Shown here piece by piece: positions 19,445 through 27,909 of a stretch of 64,000 bases of DNA. The stretch's first letter is position 1. Each line of letters begins with the position of its first letter. The notes beneath the pieces are model-generated. The model did no database searches. It worked only from the letters and a program-made list of their open reading frames with translations, and was not told the DNA's origin. The position numbers and the translations under genes are program-made. The DNA comes from DATEOR01 sp963766725. GTDB lineage: Bacteria > Actinomycetota > Thermoleophilia > Gaiellales > Gaiellaceae. Location of the stretch: positions 186,001 to 250,000 of the forward strand of contig CAVYBK010000004.1 in assembly GCA_963766725.1 (NCBI GenBank). Reading direction: 5' to 3'.

Positions 19445-20602
19445 TCATCCCATCCCGATCCGCTGCGCCTGCTGCAGCGCCTTGCCCTCCGTCTTGATCG
19501 ACGGCGCCAGCATGATCTCCGCGCGCTGGAAGTCGTGGATGTTCTCGTACCCGCACGTCGCCATCGACGTGCGGAGCGCGCCCATCAGATTCAGCGTCCC
19601 GTCGTTCTCCCGTGCGGGGCCCACCACGATCTCCTCGAGCGTCGCCGCCTGCTTCACCTCGACGCGCGCGCCGCGGGGCAGCGTCGGGTGGAACGTCGCC
19701 ATCCCCCAGTGGAAGCCGCGGCCCGGCGCCTCCTGCGCCCGCGCAAGCGGCGAGCCGATCATGACCGCGTCCGCGCCGCAGGCGATCGCCTTCGCGATGT
19801 CCCCGCCCGTGCGCATCCCGCCGTCCGCGATCACGTTCACGTACTTGCCGGTCGCGAGCAGGTGCTCGGCGCGCGCGGCGGCAGCATCCGAGATCGCCGT
19901 CGCCTGCGGGACGCCGACGCCGAGAACCCCGCGCGTCGTGCACGCGGCGCCCGGCCCGACGCCGACGAGCACGCCCTCGGCACCGGTGCGCATGAGGTGC
20001 AGCGCGGTGTGGTAGCTCGCACACCCGCCGACGATCACCGGAATCGGCAGCTCGGAGATGAACTCCTTCAGGTTGAGGGCCGAGCCGTTCGAAGACACGT
20101 GCTCCGCCGAGACGACGGTGCCCTGGATCACGAGCACGTCGAGCCCGGCCTCGAGCGCCAGCTCGTAGTGCTCACGAACGCGCTGAGGGGTGAGCGACCC
20201 GGCGGCGAGCACTCCGCCGGCCTTGATCTCTTCGATCCGGCGCGCGATCAGCTTCGGCTCGACGTGCCGGGCGTAGATCTCCTGCATGCCGCTCGTCGCC
20301 TCCGCAGGCGAGAACGACGCGATCTTCTCCAGCTGCTTCTTGGCGTCGGCGTAGCGCGTGAAGATCCCCTCGAGATTGAGCACGCCGAGGCCGCCCATCC
20401 GGCCGAGCGCGATCGCGGTCTCGGGAGAGACGACGCCGTCCATCGCCGAACCGAGGAGCGGCAGCTCGAGCAGGTGGCCGCCGAGCTTCCAGCCGATGTC
20501 CACGTCGTCCGGATCTCGAGTGCGGCGGCTGGGGACGATCGCGATGTCGTCGAAGCCGTAGGCCTGCCGCGCCTTCTTCCCGAGGCCGATCTCGACGTCC
20601 AT
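19445..20602 (-). CDS. guaB3: GuaB3-family IMP dehydrogenase-related protein
   Basis: 385 residues, without CBS domains. It has the (beta/alpha)8 core of IMP dehydrogenase-related proteins: YGFDDIAIVPSRRT near the N-terminus, GVGPGAACTTRGVLGVG with the catalytic-type Cys, and VIADGGMRTGGDIAKAIACGADAVMIGSPLA. GuaB3 proteins are typical of actinobacteria; cyanobacterial members were assigned IMP dehydrogenase activity. ATG 20602 is chosen because TAGGAT (20609-20614, minus) lies 6 bp upstream. Its neighbour guaA makes the next step, GMP. Confidence 0.9.
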   Translation of the reverse strand: MDVEIGLGKKARQAYGFDDIAIVPSRRTRDPDDVDIGWKLGGHLLELPLLGSAMDGVVSPETAIALGRMGGLGVLNLEGIFTRYADAKKQLEKIASFSPAEATSGMQEIYARHVEPKLIARRIEEIKAGGVLAAGSLTPQRVREHYELALEAGLDVLVIQGTVVSAEHVSSNGSALNLKEFISELPIPVIVGGCASYHTALHLMRTGAEGVLVGVGPGAACTTRGVLGVGVPQATAISDAAAARAEHLLATGKYVNVIADGGMRTGGDIAKAIACGADAVMIGSPLARAQEAPGRGFHWGMATFHPTLPRGARVEVKQAATLEEIVVGPARENDGTLNLMGALRTSMATCGYENIHDFQRAEIMLAPSIKTEGKALQQAQRIGMG

Positions 20603-20644
20603 CAAGCGATCCTACCAACCTCCCCCGGACGGGCCGGGGACCGC

Positions 20645-21607
20645 TCAGGCGTCCTGGCGGACCGGCTCGAGGCGGTCGAGCGTGACGTGGGAACCGAGGC
20701 GCTGAGCCTCGCGGAAGTCGAACCGCCCAGGGCCTGCTTCGAGCACGGACGCAGCGCTCGCGGCCACCGAGCTGCGAACCGCGTCCTCGTACGAGCGGTC
20801 GTTCATGCGGGCCGCGATGAAGGCAGCGAGAAGCGTGTCGCCGGCCCCGACGGTGGAGACGGCCTCGAGCCGCGGCGCCCGAGCGCGGACACGGACGTTG
20901 TCGGCGCGCTCTTCGCGGAAGAGCCCGTAGCACCCCGTATCGAGCGTGATGAGGACGTTTCGCGCGCCGAGGTCTGCGATCTCGTCGAGAGCGCTCGTGA
21001 GGTCTTCCTCGTCGACGAACTCGTGCCCCACCAGGGCCTCGGCCTCGCGCAGATTGGGCGCGACGAGGTACGGCTCGGCCTCGATTCCGAGTCGGAGCGC
21101 GTCGCCCTCCGAGTCGAGCACGGTCATGAGCCCGCGGCGATTGGCCTCGCGGATGAGGTCCGCGTAGAGGCCGGGATCGACGTCGCGTGGCAGCGACCCG
21201 GCGAAGACGACGTACGCCGCGCCCTGCGAGAGGTACGCGAGCTTCTCGCGAAGCACGTCGAGCTCGTCCTCGGACACCTCGGGCCCCCACTCGTTGATCT
21301 CCGTGTAGACGTTCGAGGTCGGGTCGAGCACGGCCGTCGAGGTGCGCGACTCGCCGCGGATCCGGACGAAGTCGTTGAGGATCCCTTCGTTCGTCAGCTC
21401 CTCGACGAGCAGGGTCCCGGCTCGGCCACCGGCGAGACCGGTGCAGACGACCGGCACCCCGAGGCGGCGCGCCGCGCGAGCGACGTTGATCCCCTTCCCG
21501 CCGGCGCTCGTCGTGCCCGCGCTCGCGCGATGGCGCTGTCCGAGCTGGAAGTTCGGCACGAGCAACGTGCGGTCGATCGCAGCGTTGAGAGTGACGGTGA
21601 CGATCAT
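20645..21607 (-). CDS. PfkB-family hexose kinase (1-phosphofructokinase-like)
   Basis: 320 residues of the ribokinase fold. SAGGKGINVARAARRLG near residue 35 is the PfkB signature 1, and STVGAGDTLLAAF near 258 holds the anion hole and catalytic Asp (G-A-G-D). It begins MIVTVTLNAAIDRT, as in 1-phosphofructokinases and tagatose-6-phosphate kinases. No PTS gene is nearby, so the sugar is uncertain. It starts within the stop of the carboxypeptidase gene (1-nt overlap). Confidence 0.85.
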   Translation of the reverse strand: MIVTVTLNAAIDRTLLVPNFQLGQRHRASAGTTSAGGKGINVARAARRLGVPVVCTGLAGGRAGTLLVEELTNEGILNDFVRIRGESRTSTAVLDPTSNVYTEINEWGPEVSEDELDVLREKLAYLSQGAAYVVFAGSLPRDVDPGLYADLIREANRRGLMTVLDSEGDALRLGIEAEPYLVAPNLREAEALVGHEFVDEEDLTSALDEIADLGARNVLITLDTGCYGLFREERADNVRVRARAPRLEAVSTVGAGDTLLAAFIAARMNDRSYEDAVRSSVAASAASVLEAGPGRFDFREAQRLGSHVTLDRLEPVRQDA

Positions 21608-22752
21608 CAGAAGGGCGAGAGGCTCGAGAGCATGTCACCGGCCTCGTCGAGCGCCCGCCCAGCGTACCAGCGCACACGCACCGGCAGGCTGGGCTCGCCG
21701 ACCGTTTCGCTCGAGACGAGCGGCCGGCGCGCGACGACCTTGTCCCCGTCGTAGACGACGATCTCGCCGACGGGATCGCCCTGCGAGATCGGAAGGTCGA
21801 GCGACTCCGGGGCGACGACCTTCTCCACCAAGGCGTGATCGAGGGGGACCGTGGCGCGCACCCGGTCCTCGGCGACGAGCGCCACCTCGTCGCCGGAGAA
21901 CGGAACGGCGACCTCGGCATAAGGCTTGTTGCGCGAGATCACCTGTACGCGCCCGTACTGGCCGAAGCCCCAGTCGAGGAGCGCGCCGAGATCGCGGTTT
22001 CGCTTGCCGCGCGTCGGGCCGCCGAGAATGACCGCGTACATGGTCACGCCGTCTCGCTCGGCGGCGGCGATCTCGCTCCACCCGGCGAGGTCGGTGTGCC
22101 CGGTCTTGATCCCGATCGCGCCCGGATACGTCTTCAGGAGGTCGTTCCACGCATAGAGCGTGCGCCCACCCGCGATCTCGCCGCCGCTCTGCGCGACGAT
22201 GCGGCGGAACAGAGCGTGCTTCATGTCCTCCCGGGCCAGCGTGTACGTGTCCATCGCGGACGAGTAGTGGCCCGGCGTGTCGAGCCCGTCGGGGACGACG
22301 TAGTGCGTGTGGTCGAGACCGAGCGCGGCGGCGCGCTCGTTCATCATCCGGATGAACTTCTTGACGCTCCCGCCCACATCGGCCGCCAAGGCGTACGCGG
22401 CGTCATTCGCGCTCTGGATGAGCGCGGCAGCGAGGAGATCCTTGACCTTGAGTCGCTCGCCCGCCTGAAGGTTGATGGTCGACTCCCCCACCGAGGGAGC
22501 GGGCCCCTCGACGCGCACCGTGTCGTCCTTGTTCGTGTTCTCCATCGTGAGCAGCGCGGTCATGAGCTTCGTCAGGCTCGCCATCGGCAGCCGACGGTCG
22601 GGGTTCAGCGCGTAGAGCGTCTCGCCGCTGTTGCCGTCCACGAGCAGCGCAGCCGACGCCTTCACGCTGGGCGGAGGCGTAGCGGCGGTGGCCGTATGGG
22701 CTGCGGCGAGAGAGAGGAGCAGCCCGGCGAGGAGGGCAAGACGCCGGAGCAC
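21607..22752 (-). CDS. D-alanyl-D-alanine carboxypeptidase (PBP5/6, family S11)
   Basis: 381 residues. An N-terminal signal peptide (RRLALLAGLLLSLAAAHTATA) is followed by the penicillin-binding motifs S-x2-K in MASLTKLMTAL, S-A-N in IQSANDAAYALA and K-T-G in GIKTGHTDLAG. It trims D-Ala from peptidoglycan stem peptides outside the cell. No clear C-terminal membrane anchor is seen. GTG 22752 is fixed by TACGCT (22759-22764, minus) 6 bp upstream; longer readings would overlap the divergent gene. Confidence 0.92.
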   Translation of the reverse strand: MLRRLALLAGLLLSLAAAHTATAATPPPSVKASAALLVDGNSGETLYALNPDRRLPMASLTKLMTALLTMENTNKDDTVRVEGPAPSVGESTINLQAGERLKVKDLLAAALIQSANDAAYALAADVGGSVKKFIRMMNERAAALGLDHTHYVVPDGLDTPGHYSSAMDTYTLAREDMKHALFRRIVAQSGGEIAGGRTLYAWNDLLKTYPGAIGIKTGHTDLAGWSEIAAAERDGVTMYAVILGGPTRGKRNRDLGALLDWGFGQYGRVQVISRNKPYAEVAVPFSGDEVALVAEDRVRATVPLDHALVEKVVAPESLDLPISQGDPVGEIVVYDGDKVVARRPLVSSETVGEPSLPVRVRWYAGRALDEAGDMLSSLSPF

Positions 22753-22779
22753 GGACCCAGCGTATAAATTCAGATCGAG

Positions 22780-23103
22780 ATGGGTCTGGTCGAACGGCAC
22801 AGCTCGCCAGAGCGCGTACGCGGGCGAGAGCGGGGCTTCGAGATTCAACTCGGCGAGCTCGGCGGCTTCGAGCTGCGGCCGACCCGGCTCTTCCTCTGGC
22901 CGGGCTCGGACCGCGAGGCGCAGGCCCGCGTCCTGTCGCTCGGCCGCGCGCCGCGGAACCTTCTGCTCCCGAGGAAGGAGAGCGAATACGTCGCCGGCGC
23001 GGTGCGGATGCGCTCCGTCGGGAATCCGCTCATGACGCTTGCGCTCGCCGCGGTGCACACGGCGAAGGCCGTCAGGCGACGCGGATCTTCTGACCGGGGC
23101 TGA
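22780..23103 (+). CDS. Hypothetical protein
   Basis: 107-residue reading frame with GC-rich third positions after the first few codons, suggesting that it is real. No family recognised. The sequence has no membrane segment or signal peptide and ends in a basic stretch (KAVRRRG). TAAATT lies 9 bp before the ATG, back to back with the carboxypeptidase promoter. The last 32 bp overlap the convergent LysM gene. Confidence 0.5.
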   Translation: MGLVERHSSPERVRGRERGFEIQLGELGGFELRPTRLFLWPGSDREAQARVLSLGRAPRNLLLPRKESEYVAGAVRMRSVGNPLMTLALAAVHTAKAVRRRGSSDRG

Positions 23104-23407
23104 GCGCCAGCGGGTCGACGTCAGGGTTCAGCGCGAGCAGGTCGTCCACCGTGGTGTCGAACTTCGCGGCGATCGACTCGAGCGTGTCGCCCGCCTTCAC
23201 CCGGTAGATCTTCTTCTTCGAGGTCGTCGTCCCGGCCGTGGTGGTCGTGTCCGGCGCGCTCGTTGTGGGGAGCACGGTCGTCGGCGTCTGGGAATCGCCG
23301 TTCAGGCCCCGCTCGATGAGGACGACGAGAATCGTCGCCGCAAGAAAGAACGCCGCCGGAGCGGCGATGCGGTACACCCACGTCCGGTATTTGGGATCGG
23401 TCACCAT
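23072..23407 (-). CDS. Single-pass membrane protein with C-terminal LysM domain
   Basis: 111 residues: a cytosolic start, one membrane helix (AAPAAFFLAATILVVLI), a Thr/Ser-rich linker, and one LysM repeat (YRVKAGDTLESIAAKF...LNPDVDPLALSPGQKI) for peptidoglycan binding outside the cell. It probably tethers to or senses the wall. ATG 23407 overlaps the end of pyrF by 7 nt, so the two are cotranscribed. Confidence 0.85.
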   Translation of the reverse strand: MVTDPKYRTWVYRIAAPAAFFLAATILVVLIERGLNGDSQTPTTVLPTTSAPDTTTTAGTTTSKKKIYRVKAGDTLESIAAKFDTTVDDLLALNPDVDPLALSPGQKIRVA

Positions 23408-24330
23408 CCCGACGCCGCCCAGACCTCCCTCCGGAGCCGCGCGGCCTCGGCCGCGGCCGCCTTGCGCCAGTCGGCCCCGTCGACGCGGAACGCGTAGATC
23501 ACCGCCCGTGAGACCGGCACGAGCGCGCTCGCCGGCCCGCTCGTGAACGCGCGCGCCACGTCGGCCGGGGTCGCGCCCTGGGCGCCGATCCCCGGCAGGA
23601 GGAGAACCGCCTGCGGCATCAGCCGCCGCGCCTCCGCCACCGCGCGGGGATATGTCGCCCCGACGACGGCGCCCACGCTCGAGAGCCCGCGCTTGCCGAC
23701 GAGCCCCGAGCCCCACTCGTTGACGAGCTCCGCCACCTGCTGCCAGACGCGGCGCCCGTCCGAAAGAGCCAGGTCCTGGATGTCTGCGCTGCCCGCATTC
23801 GACGTCTTCACGAGGCAGAAGATGCCCGCCCCAGAGCGCCTGCACGCAGCGAGGAACGGCTCGACGGAGTCGCTGCCGAGATACGGGTTGACCGTGAGCG
23901 CGTCCACGGGCAGCCGCCCGTCCTCGCCGGCCTCGAGGTAGGCGTCCGCGTACGCGCGAGCGGTCGAGCCGATGTCTCCGCGTTTGCCGTCGGCCACGAC
24001 GAGGAGCGTTGCCGCGCGCGCGTAGTCGCACACCTCCTCGTAGGCCCGAAGGCCGTCCGAGCCGAGCGCCTCGAAGAACGCGACCTGCAGCTTCACTCCG
24101 ACCACATACGGGGAGACGGCGTCGATCAGTCCGCGGCAGAAACGGGCGCATGCGTCCGCCGCCGCGCCGCGGCTCAGGTACGTCTCGCCGCGAAGCTCGA
24201 CCGGGAGGAGGTCTGGCCGTGGATCGAGGCCGACGAGCAGCTGGCTGCGCTTCGCGTCGACCGCGTCGGCCAGGCGGTCAGCGAACGTCGAAGCCGCTGT
24301 GTCGACCCCGGCTTCGAGGTTCTGCGCCAT
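23401..24330 (-). CDS. pyrF: Orotidine 5'-phosphate decarboxylase, type 2
   Basis: 309 residues, the longer actinobacterial/myxobacterial form. It makes UMP from OMP. The catalytic block is VADGKRGDIGSTARAYADA near residue 110, with LLVGLDPRP near the N-terminus and LLPGIGAQG near the phosphate-binding end. TAAGCT (24337-24342, minus) is 6 bp before the ATG, so it is probably leaderless. The other pyrimidine gene in the window, pyrE, lies at 26684-27214. Confidence 0.95.
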   Translation of the reverse strand: MAQNLEAGVDTAASTFADRLADAVDAKRSQLLVGLDPRPDLLPVELRGETYLSRGAAADACARFCRGLIDAVSPYVVGVKLQVAFFEALGSDGLRAYEEVCDYARAATLLVVADGKRGDIGSTARAYADAYLEAGEDGRLPVDALTVNPYLGSDSVEPFLAACRRSGAGIFCLVKTSNAGSADIQDLALSDGRRVWQQVAELVNEWGSGLVGKRGLSSVGAVVGATYPRAVAEARRLMPQAVLLLPGIGAQGATPADVARAFTSGPASALVPVSRAVIYAFRVDGADWRKAAAAEAARLRREVWAASGW

Positions 24331-24376
24331 GGACTGAGCTTACAAGCGTTGTCCGCCGACGCCCTCCCCGAGCGAA

Positions 24377-24565
24377 CTAGTGCTGCGGAGGCGGCTCGTG
24401 CGGCGATCCTGGCGCGTCGATCCCCGGTGGATCGGCGGGCGAGCTCGGCCGCTCCAGCGAGTCTTCGTCTTCGTCGGGCGCGGGCGCTCCGTCGGGGATC
24501 CCCGGATCTTGGGGCAGGTCCTCATCGGGGGTCTCCGGCACCGGCGGCTGCTCGCCCATCGCCAA
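24377..24565 (-). CDS. Small acidic, proline-rich hypothetical protein
   Basis: 62 residues, rich in Pro, Asp and Glu, without hydrophobic segments, so probably disordered. The first 44 bp overlap the 3' end of the exonuclease/GIY-YIG gene in another frame. No family is recognised, and it may be a chance reading frame. Confidence 0.35.
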   Translation of the reverse strand: MAMGEQPPVPETPDEDLPQDPGIPDGAPAPDEDEDSLERPSSPADPPGIDAPGSPHEPPPQH

Positions 24566-26222
24566 GGAGATACCCGCGTTCGAGGTCGACCATGCGCACG
24601 ACCTCCAGCTCGGGCGGAGGACGGCGCAGAAACGACCCGATCAGGAGGAGCTCGTCGGCGTCCTCGGGCGCGACGGACTCCTCCCCGGCGCGAGCCTCCG
24701 CCAGCCCCGCCTCCAGCTCGATGCGCGCGGCCGGCCCGCGCGGCAGGATGCGGACGGCCGCCACCCGCCCGCCGGACACGAAGAAGGCGCGCCGAAACCC
24801 GGGCTCGACGGCGGGCGCGACGAGGCACAGCCGGGCGGCGCGCAGCCGTTCGAGCTCCGCGAGGTCCTCCACGACCTGCTCCAGCGCCGAGATGCGGTCG
24901 CGGAGGCGGGCAGCGTCCTCGTAGCGGAGGCACTCCGAGAGGTCGCGAAGCTTCGCGCGGAGCCGGGGCAACGGCCCTCCGGAGGAAAGCATGGCGAGCT
25001 CGCTCTCGCTCGCGCCCTGCAGCGCCCGCGCTGCAAGCTCGGCTCGGCGGCGGCTCCGGATGGGCCCCAGCGGGGACGGCGTCGAGCTGACCACGATCCG
25101 GTCGCCGCGCCGCCCGAAGTAGAGGTAGCGGTCTGGACGCGACGAGCGCGCGTTCGCGGGGGGCCGCTCTTCGCGGATCAGGCGCAGCTCCTCGAGCGCG
25201 GCCTCGAGCTCGGAGCCGAGGACGCGCCACTCGATGCGCTCGACCGCGGCGAGAGCGGCCTCCACCGCGGGACGCTGCCTGTCTGTCCGGAAGTACGAGC
25301 GCAGCCGCTCCCGCAGGTTGCGCGCCCGGCCCACGTAGAGGATCTGCTCTCCCTTCCCGACGAAGAGATAGACACCGGGGGACGTCGGCGCGCCGAATGC
25401 GAGCGAGCGCTTGTCGTAGACGCGGCGCGTGCGCGGCGCCGCGAGCCGGCCCAGGTCGGCAACGGTCCGGGCGCCCCGTTCCTGGGCGAGGCCGATCAGC
25501 CGCAGGAGAATCTCTGCGGTCGCCTCGGCGTCGGGGAGCGCGCGGTGGCACGGCCGCGTCGAGGTCCCGAAGAAGTGCGACAGGGAGCTCAGACTCGCCC
25601 GTGCGACCCGACCGGCCAGCAGGCGTCGCGCCAGCCCGACGGTGTCGATCACCGGCGCGGCGAGCCGGCGGCCCTCGACGAGCTCGACCTCGCGATCGAG
25701 AAAGCCGATGTCGAAGCGCGCGTTGTGCGCGACGAGAACCGCCCCCGACGCGAAGTCGAGGAAGCGCTGGACGGCCAGCACGGGGGACGGAGCGCCCGCG
25801 AGGTCCCGGTCCTCGATCCCCGTCAGCGAGGTGACGACCGAGGGAAGCGGAACCCCGGGGTCGACCAGCGTCTGGAACGTGCCCGCGTGCGTCAGGCCTT
25901 CGAGCCGGACCGCTCCGATCTCGCAGATCGCTGCGCGGCCGGGCCGGAGGCCGGTCGTCTCCAGATCGACGACGACGTACCGAGCCGCTTCGAGCGGCAG
26001 CTGCTCCGTCGGGTCGTCCGCGAGCGCGACCGCCGACCCCCGCCACGCGAGTCGCGAGTCGCCGCTGACAACGTCGTCGAGGAGGCTGTGTGCCAGACCC
26101 GCGGGCGCGAAGGCGAGCGCGAACAGCGCGCGGGCCGCCTCTTCTGCCGCAACGGGCGCGCGCCGCTCCTCGACCAGGTCGACCAGCCGGTCGGCGGCGT
26201 CGAAGGTGAGCTGCGCCTCCAT
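24522..26222 (-). CDS. DEDDh 3'-5' exonuclease fused to UvrC-type GIY-YIG nuclease (Cho-like)
   Basis: About 566 residues. The exonuclease domain has ExoI VVVDLETTGLRPG near residue 83, ExoII AHNARFDIGFLDRE and ExoIII HRALPDAEATAEI, as in DNA polymerase III epsilon. The GIY-YIG domain follows: SPGVYLFVGKGEQILYVGRARNLRERLRSYF, and then a UvrC-like region (LRYEDAARLRDRI). The C-terminal UvrC endonuclease and helix-hairpin-helix parts are absent, as in E. coli Cho. ATG 26222 abuts a LexA box, so SOS control is likely. Confidence 0.88.
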   Translation of the reverse strand: MEAQLTFDAADRLVDLVEERRAPVAAEEAARALFALAFAPAGLAHSLLDDVVSGDSRLAWRGSAVALADDPTEQLPLEAARYVVVDLETTGLRPGRAAICEIGAVRLEGLTHAGTFQTLVDPGVPLPSVVTSLTGIEDRDLAGAPSPVLAVQRFLDFASGAVLVAHNARFDIGFLDREVELVEGRRLAAPVIDTVGLARRLLAGRVARASLSSLSHFFGTSTRPCHRALPDAEATAEILLRLIGLAQERGARTVADLGRLAAPRTRRVYDKRSLAFGAPTSPGVYLFVGKGEQILYVGRARNLRERLRSYFRTDRQRPAVEAALAAVERIEWRVLGSELEAALEELRLIREERPPANARSSRPDRYLYFGRRGDRIVVSSTPSPLGPIRSRRRAELAARALQGASESELAMLSSGGPLPRLRAKLRDLSECLRYEDAARLRDRISALEQVVEDLAELERLRAARLCLVAPAVEPGFRRAFFVSGGRVAAVRILPRGPAARIELEAGLAEARAGEESVAPEDADELLLIGSFLRRPPPELEVVRMVDLERGYLLGDGRAAAGAGDPR

Positions 26223-26223
26223 G

Positions 26224-26237
26224 CGAACGTATGTTCG
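26224..26237. promoter_or_regulatory. LexA (SOS) operator
   Basis: CGAACGTATGTTCG fits the actinobacterial/Bacillus SOS box CGAAC-N4-GTTCG exactly. The symmetry extends one further pair on each side to TGCGAAC...GTTCGCA. It begins 2 bp upstream of the ATG of the exonuclease/GIY-YIG gene, where a bound repressor would cover the transcription start. Confidence 0.8.
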
Positions 26238-26261
26238 CACACCCACCGGCCGGAACGAGAG

Positions 26262-26285
26262 ACGGGGGCCCACGTGGGCCCCCGT
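26262..26285 (-). terminator. Hairpin terminator downstream of HU
   Basis: A perfect 24-bp palindrome (each half is ACGGGGGCCCAC and its complement) lies 25 bp past the HU stop. On the minus strand it is followed by CTCTCGTT rather than a clean T run. It is the best candidate for the HU transcript end and would shield the LexA-controlled gene from read-through. Confidence 0.6.
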
Positions 26286-26310
26286 CGGAGTTTCACCGGA
26301 AGGAGGGGTG

Positions 26311-26586
26311 TTACTGCTTGAGCGCTTGCTTCAACTGGCTGCCGGCGGAGAACTTCGGAACACGAGCCGCGGGGATCGTCACCTTTTCGCCGGTGCGGGG
26401 GTTCACGCCCTGCCGCTCCTTGCGGTGCTGGGGCGAGAACTTGCCGAAGCCGGTGAACGCCACTTGCTCGCCACTTCTGAGAGCCTCGGTGATCGAGTCG
26501 AGGAATGCGTCGACCGCCTTCGTCGCATCCCGCTTCGAGAGCCCGCTCTTCGCAGCCACCCTGTCGGTGAACTCGGCCTTTGTCAC
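26311..26586 (-). CDS. hup: DNA-binding protein HU
   Basis: 91 residues, the standard HU length without the lysine-rich tail of mycobacterial HupB. The hallmark GFGKFSPQHRKERQGVNPRTGEKV includes the beta-arm proline that intercalates in DNA. It compacts and bends chromosomal DNA as a dimer. GTG 26586 has a strong GGAAGGAG ribosome-binding site, unlike the many leaderless genes here. Confidence 0.97.
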   Translation of the reverse strand: MTKAEFTDRVAAKSGLSKRDATKAVDAFLDSITEALRSGEQVAFTGFGKFSPQHRKERQGVNPRTGEKVTIPAARVPKFSAGSQLKQALKQ

Positions 26587-26631
26587 TGCCCTCTCCTTCC
26601 GTCAACGTTCATTGCTTGAGAAACCGCGAGG

Positions 26632-26661
26632 ACCCTAACAGCAACGCCTGATAGCACGCAA
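26632..26661 (-). promoter_or_regulatory. Likely HU promoter
   Basis: On the minus strand, TTGCGT (26656-26661) and TAGGGT (26632-26637) are 18 bp apart. The -10 box lies about 45 bp before the HU start, which gives a ~40-nt leader holding the Shine-Dalgarno site. Confidence 0.45.
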
Positions 26662-26683
26662 CCATGCGGGTTTGCGGGTCTTT

Positions 26684-27214
26684 TCAGCCCGGCAGGATGT
26701 CCGAGGCCGTAAAAATCGGCACGAGGCGCACCGCTTTGCGGGCGAGCGCGTCGGCCCCTCCCTCCTCCCGATCGACCACGCAGACCGCTGTCCGGCAGAC
26801 AAGCCCGGCCTCCCTGAGGGCCTCGACCGCCTGCTCCGCGGCGCCCCCGCTCGTGACCACGTCCTCGACGAGACAGACCTCTTCGCCTGCCTCGAACTCC
26901 CCCTCGATGCGCCGCTCGGTCCCGTACCCCTTCGCCTCCTTGCGGACGATGAGGAAGGGGAGGCTTCCGGCGAGCGAAGCCGACGCCGCGAGCGCGACGG
27001 CACCGAGCTCGGGCCCGGCGAGACGCCGCGCGTCCGGGGCCGACTCGCGCACGCGCGTGGCGATCCGCTCGCCGAGCTCCTTCAGGAGATCGGGTCGCGT
27101 CTCGAAGCGGTACTTGTCCAGGTAGTAGCTCGAGCGGCGCCCCGAGCGCAACACGAAGTCCCCTTCGAGAAGCGCGTGCTCGCGGAGGAGGCCAGCGAGC
27201 TCTGCGTCCGTCAT
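26684..27214 (-). CDS. pyrE: Orotate phosphoribosyltransferase
   Basis: 176 residues. It forms OMP from orotate and PRPP. FVLRSGRRSSYYLDKY lies near residue 20, LAGPELGAVALA near 65, and the PRPP loop is VCLVEDVVTSGGAA near 117. It overlaps the small membrane-protein gene upstream by 4 nt (ATGA), closing a three-gene operon with the roadblock protein. Confidence 0.95.
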   Translation of the reverse strand: MTDAELAGLLREHALLEGDFVLRSGRRSSYYLDKYRFETRPDLLKELGERIATRVRESAPDARRLAGPELGAVALAASASLAGSLPFLIVRKEAKGYGTERRIEGEFEAGEEVCLVEDVVTSGGAAEQAVEALREAGLVCRTAVCVVDREEGGADALARKAVRLVPIFTASDILPG

Positions 27215-27420
27215 CCCCGCGCCGACGCGAGCGCGCGGCGGGCGAGTGGAAGAAGCCTGTCCCCGTCGGCGGAGCCGGCTTCGAGCGAGACCATCGAGCC
27301 GTCGGCGAAGTAGACGTCGACGTGCTCGCGCTCGACCTGCGACTTCGTCCGGACGAAGACGATCGCGCCGGCAAGCGCGGCGCCCGCTGCGAGGAGCCCG
27401 ACGGCGCTACGAGCTTTCAC
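27211..27420 (-). CDS. Small single-pass membrane protein
   Basis: 69 residues: one N-terminal membrane helix (AVGLLAAGAALAGAIVFV), then a soluble part with VDVYFADGSMVSL. No family is recognised. GTG 27420 overlaps the roadblock gene by 14 bp, and its end overlaps pyrE, so it is translated in between them. Confidence 0.65.
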   Translation of the reverse strand: MKARSAVGLLAAGAALAGAIVFVRTKSQVEREHVDVYFADGSMVSLEAGSADGDRLLPLARRALASARG

Positions 27421-27844
27421 TCTCGGCCTCCTCGGTCTTCTTCTTCGTGGTCGTGCGGCGCGTGGCCGTCTTGGTCGCCTTGGCGGCCTTCGCCTCCTCG
27501 TCGCGCTCGAGCATCCGCAGGCAGGTCTTCAGGTCGTAGAAGACAAGGCCGACGGTCGGCCTCGGCTTCGTCACCGCCGCGACGAGATGCCGGTCGTCCT
27601 TGGCGACGAAGACGGAGCCGTCGAGCGCCGCGCCCTCGACCTGGACGAGGGGGTCAGAGCCCGGCTCGGTGCGGACTTCGTCGGCGGCCGCGAGGAGCTC
27701 GGCGGCGGCTTCCGCGAAGGATTTCGCGGCGGCCTCGTCGCCGAGCGTCGAGGCGACGACCGACCCGTCGTGGTCGGCGAGAACCGCCGCTTCGATCTGC
27801 GCGGATATCTCGGTGAGATCGGCGAGAGCCTGCGCCGCGTCCAT
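27407..27844 (-). CDS. Roadblock/LC7-like protein
   Basis: About 145 residues. The first ~100 resemble a roadblock fold (ALADLTEISAQIEAAVLADHDGSVVAS then VQVEGAALDGSVFVAKDDRHLVAAV), a dimeric module of small-GTPase regulators. The tail is Lys/Thr/Ala-rich and charged (RRTTTKKKTEEAESE), perhaps nucleic-acid or wall interacting. TAGCTT (27853-27858, minus) is 8 bp before ATG 27844, which fixes the start. No GTPase gene is adjacent. Confidence 0.65.
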   Translation of the reverse strand: MDAAQALADLTEISAQIEAAVLADHDGSVVASTLGDEAAAKSFAEAAAELLAAADEVRTEPGSDPLVQVEGAALDGSVFVAKDDRHLVAAVTKPRPTVGLVFYDLKTCLRMLERDEEAKAAKATKTATRRTTTKKKTEEAESESS

Positions 27845-27909
27845 GCGGGGGGAAGCTACCACAGGCCCGGGGCCTGACCATCACGAGCCCGGCCTACACT
27901 CCGGCGGGC

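Noticed and set aside
19387..19445. Copies B and C as leaderless peptide genes starting GTG GAG GCA
   Set aside because: This GTG is absent from copy A (GGAGGG instead), and the peptides diverge after a few codons, so the conserved GTG GCC CCG after GGAGG is the better candidate start.
16481..21754. A very long open frame on the plus strand (over 1700 codons)
   Set aside because: It runs antisense through MFS, guaA, guaB3 and pfkB, whose protein motifs are clear. Such frames arise from GC-rich third positions; its translation is low-complexity, rich in Arg, Glu and Asp.
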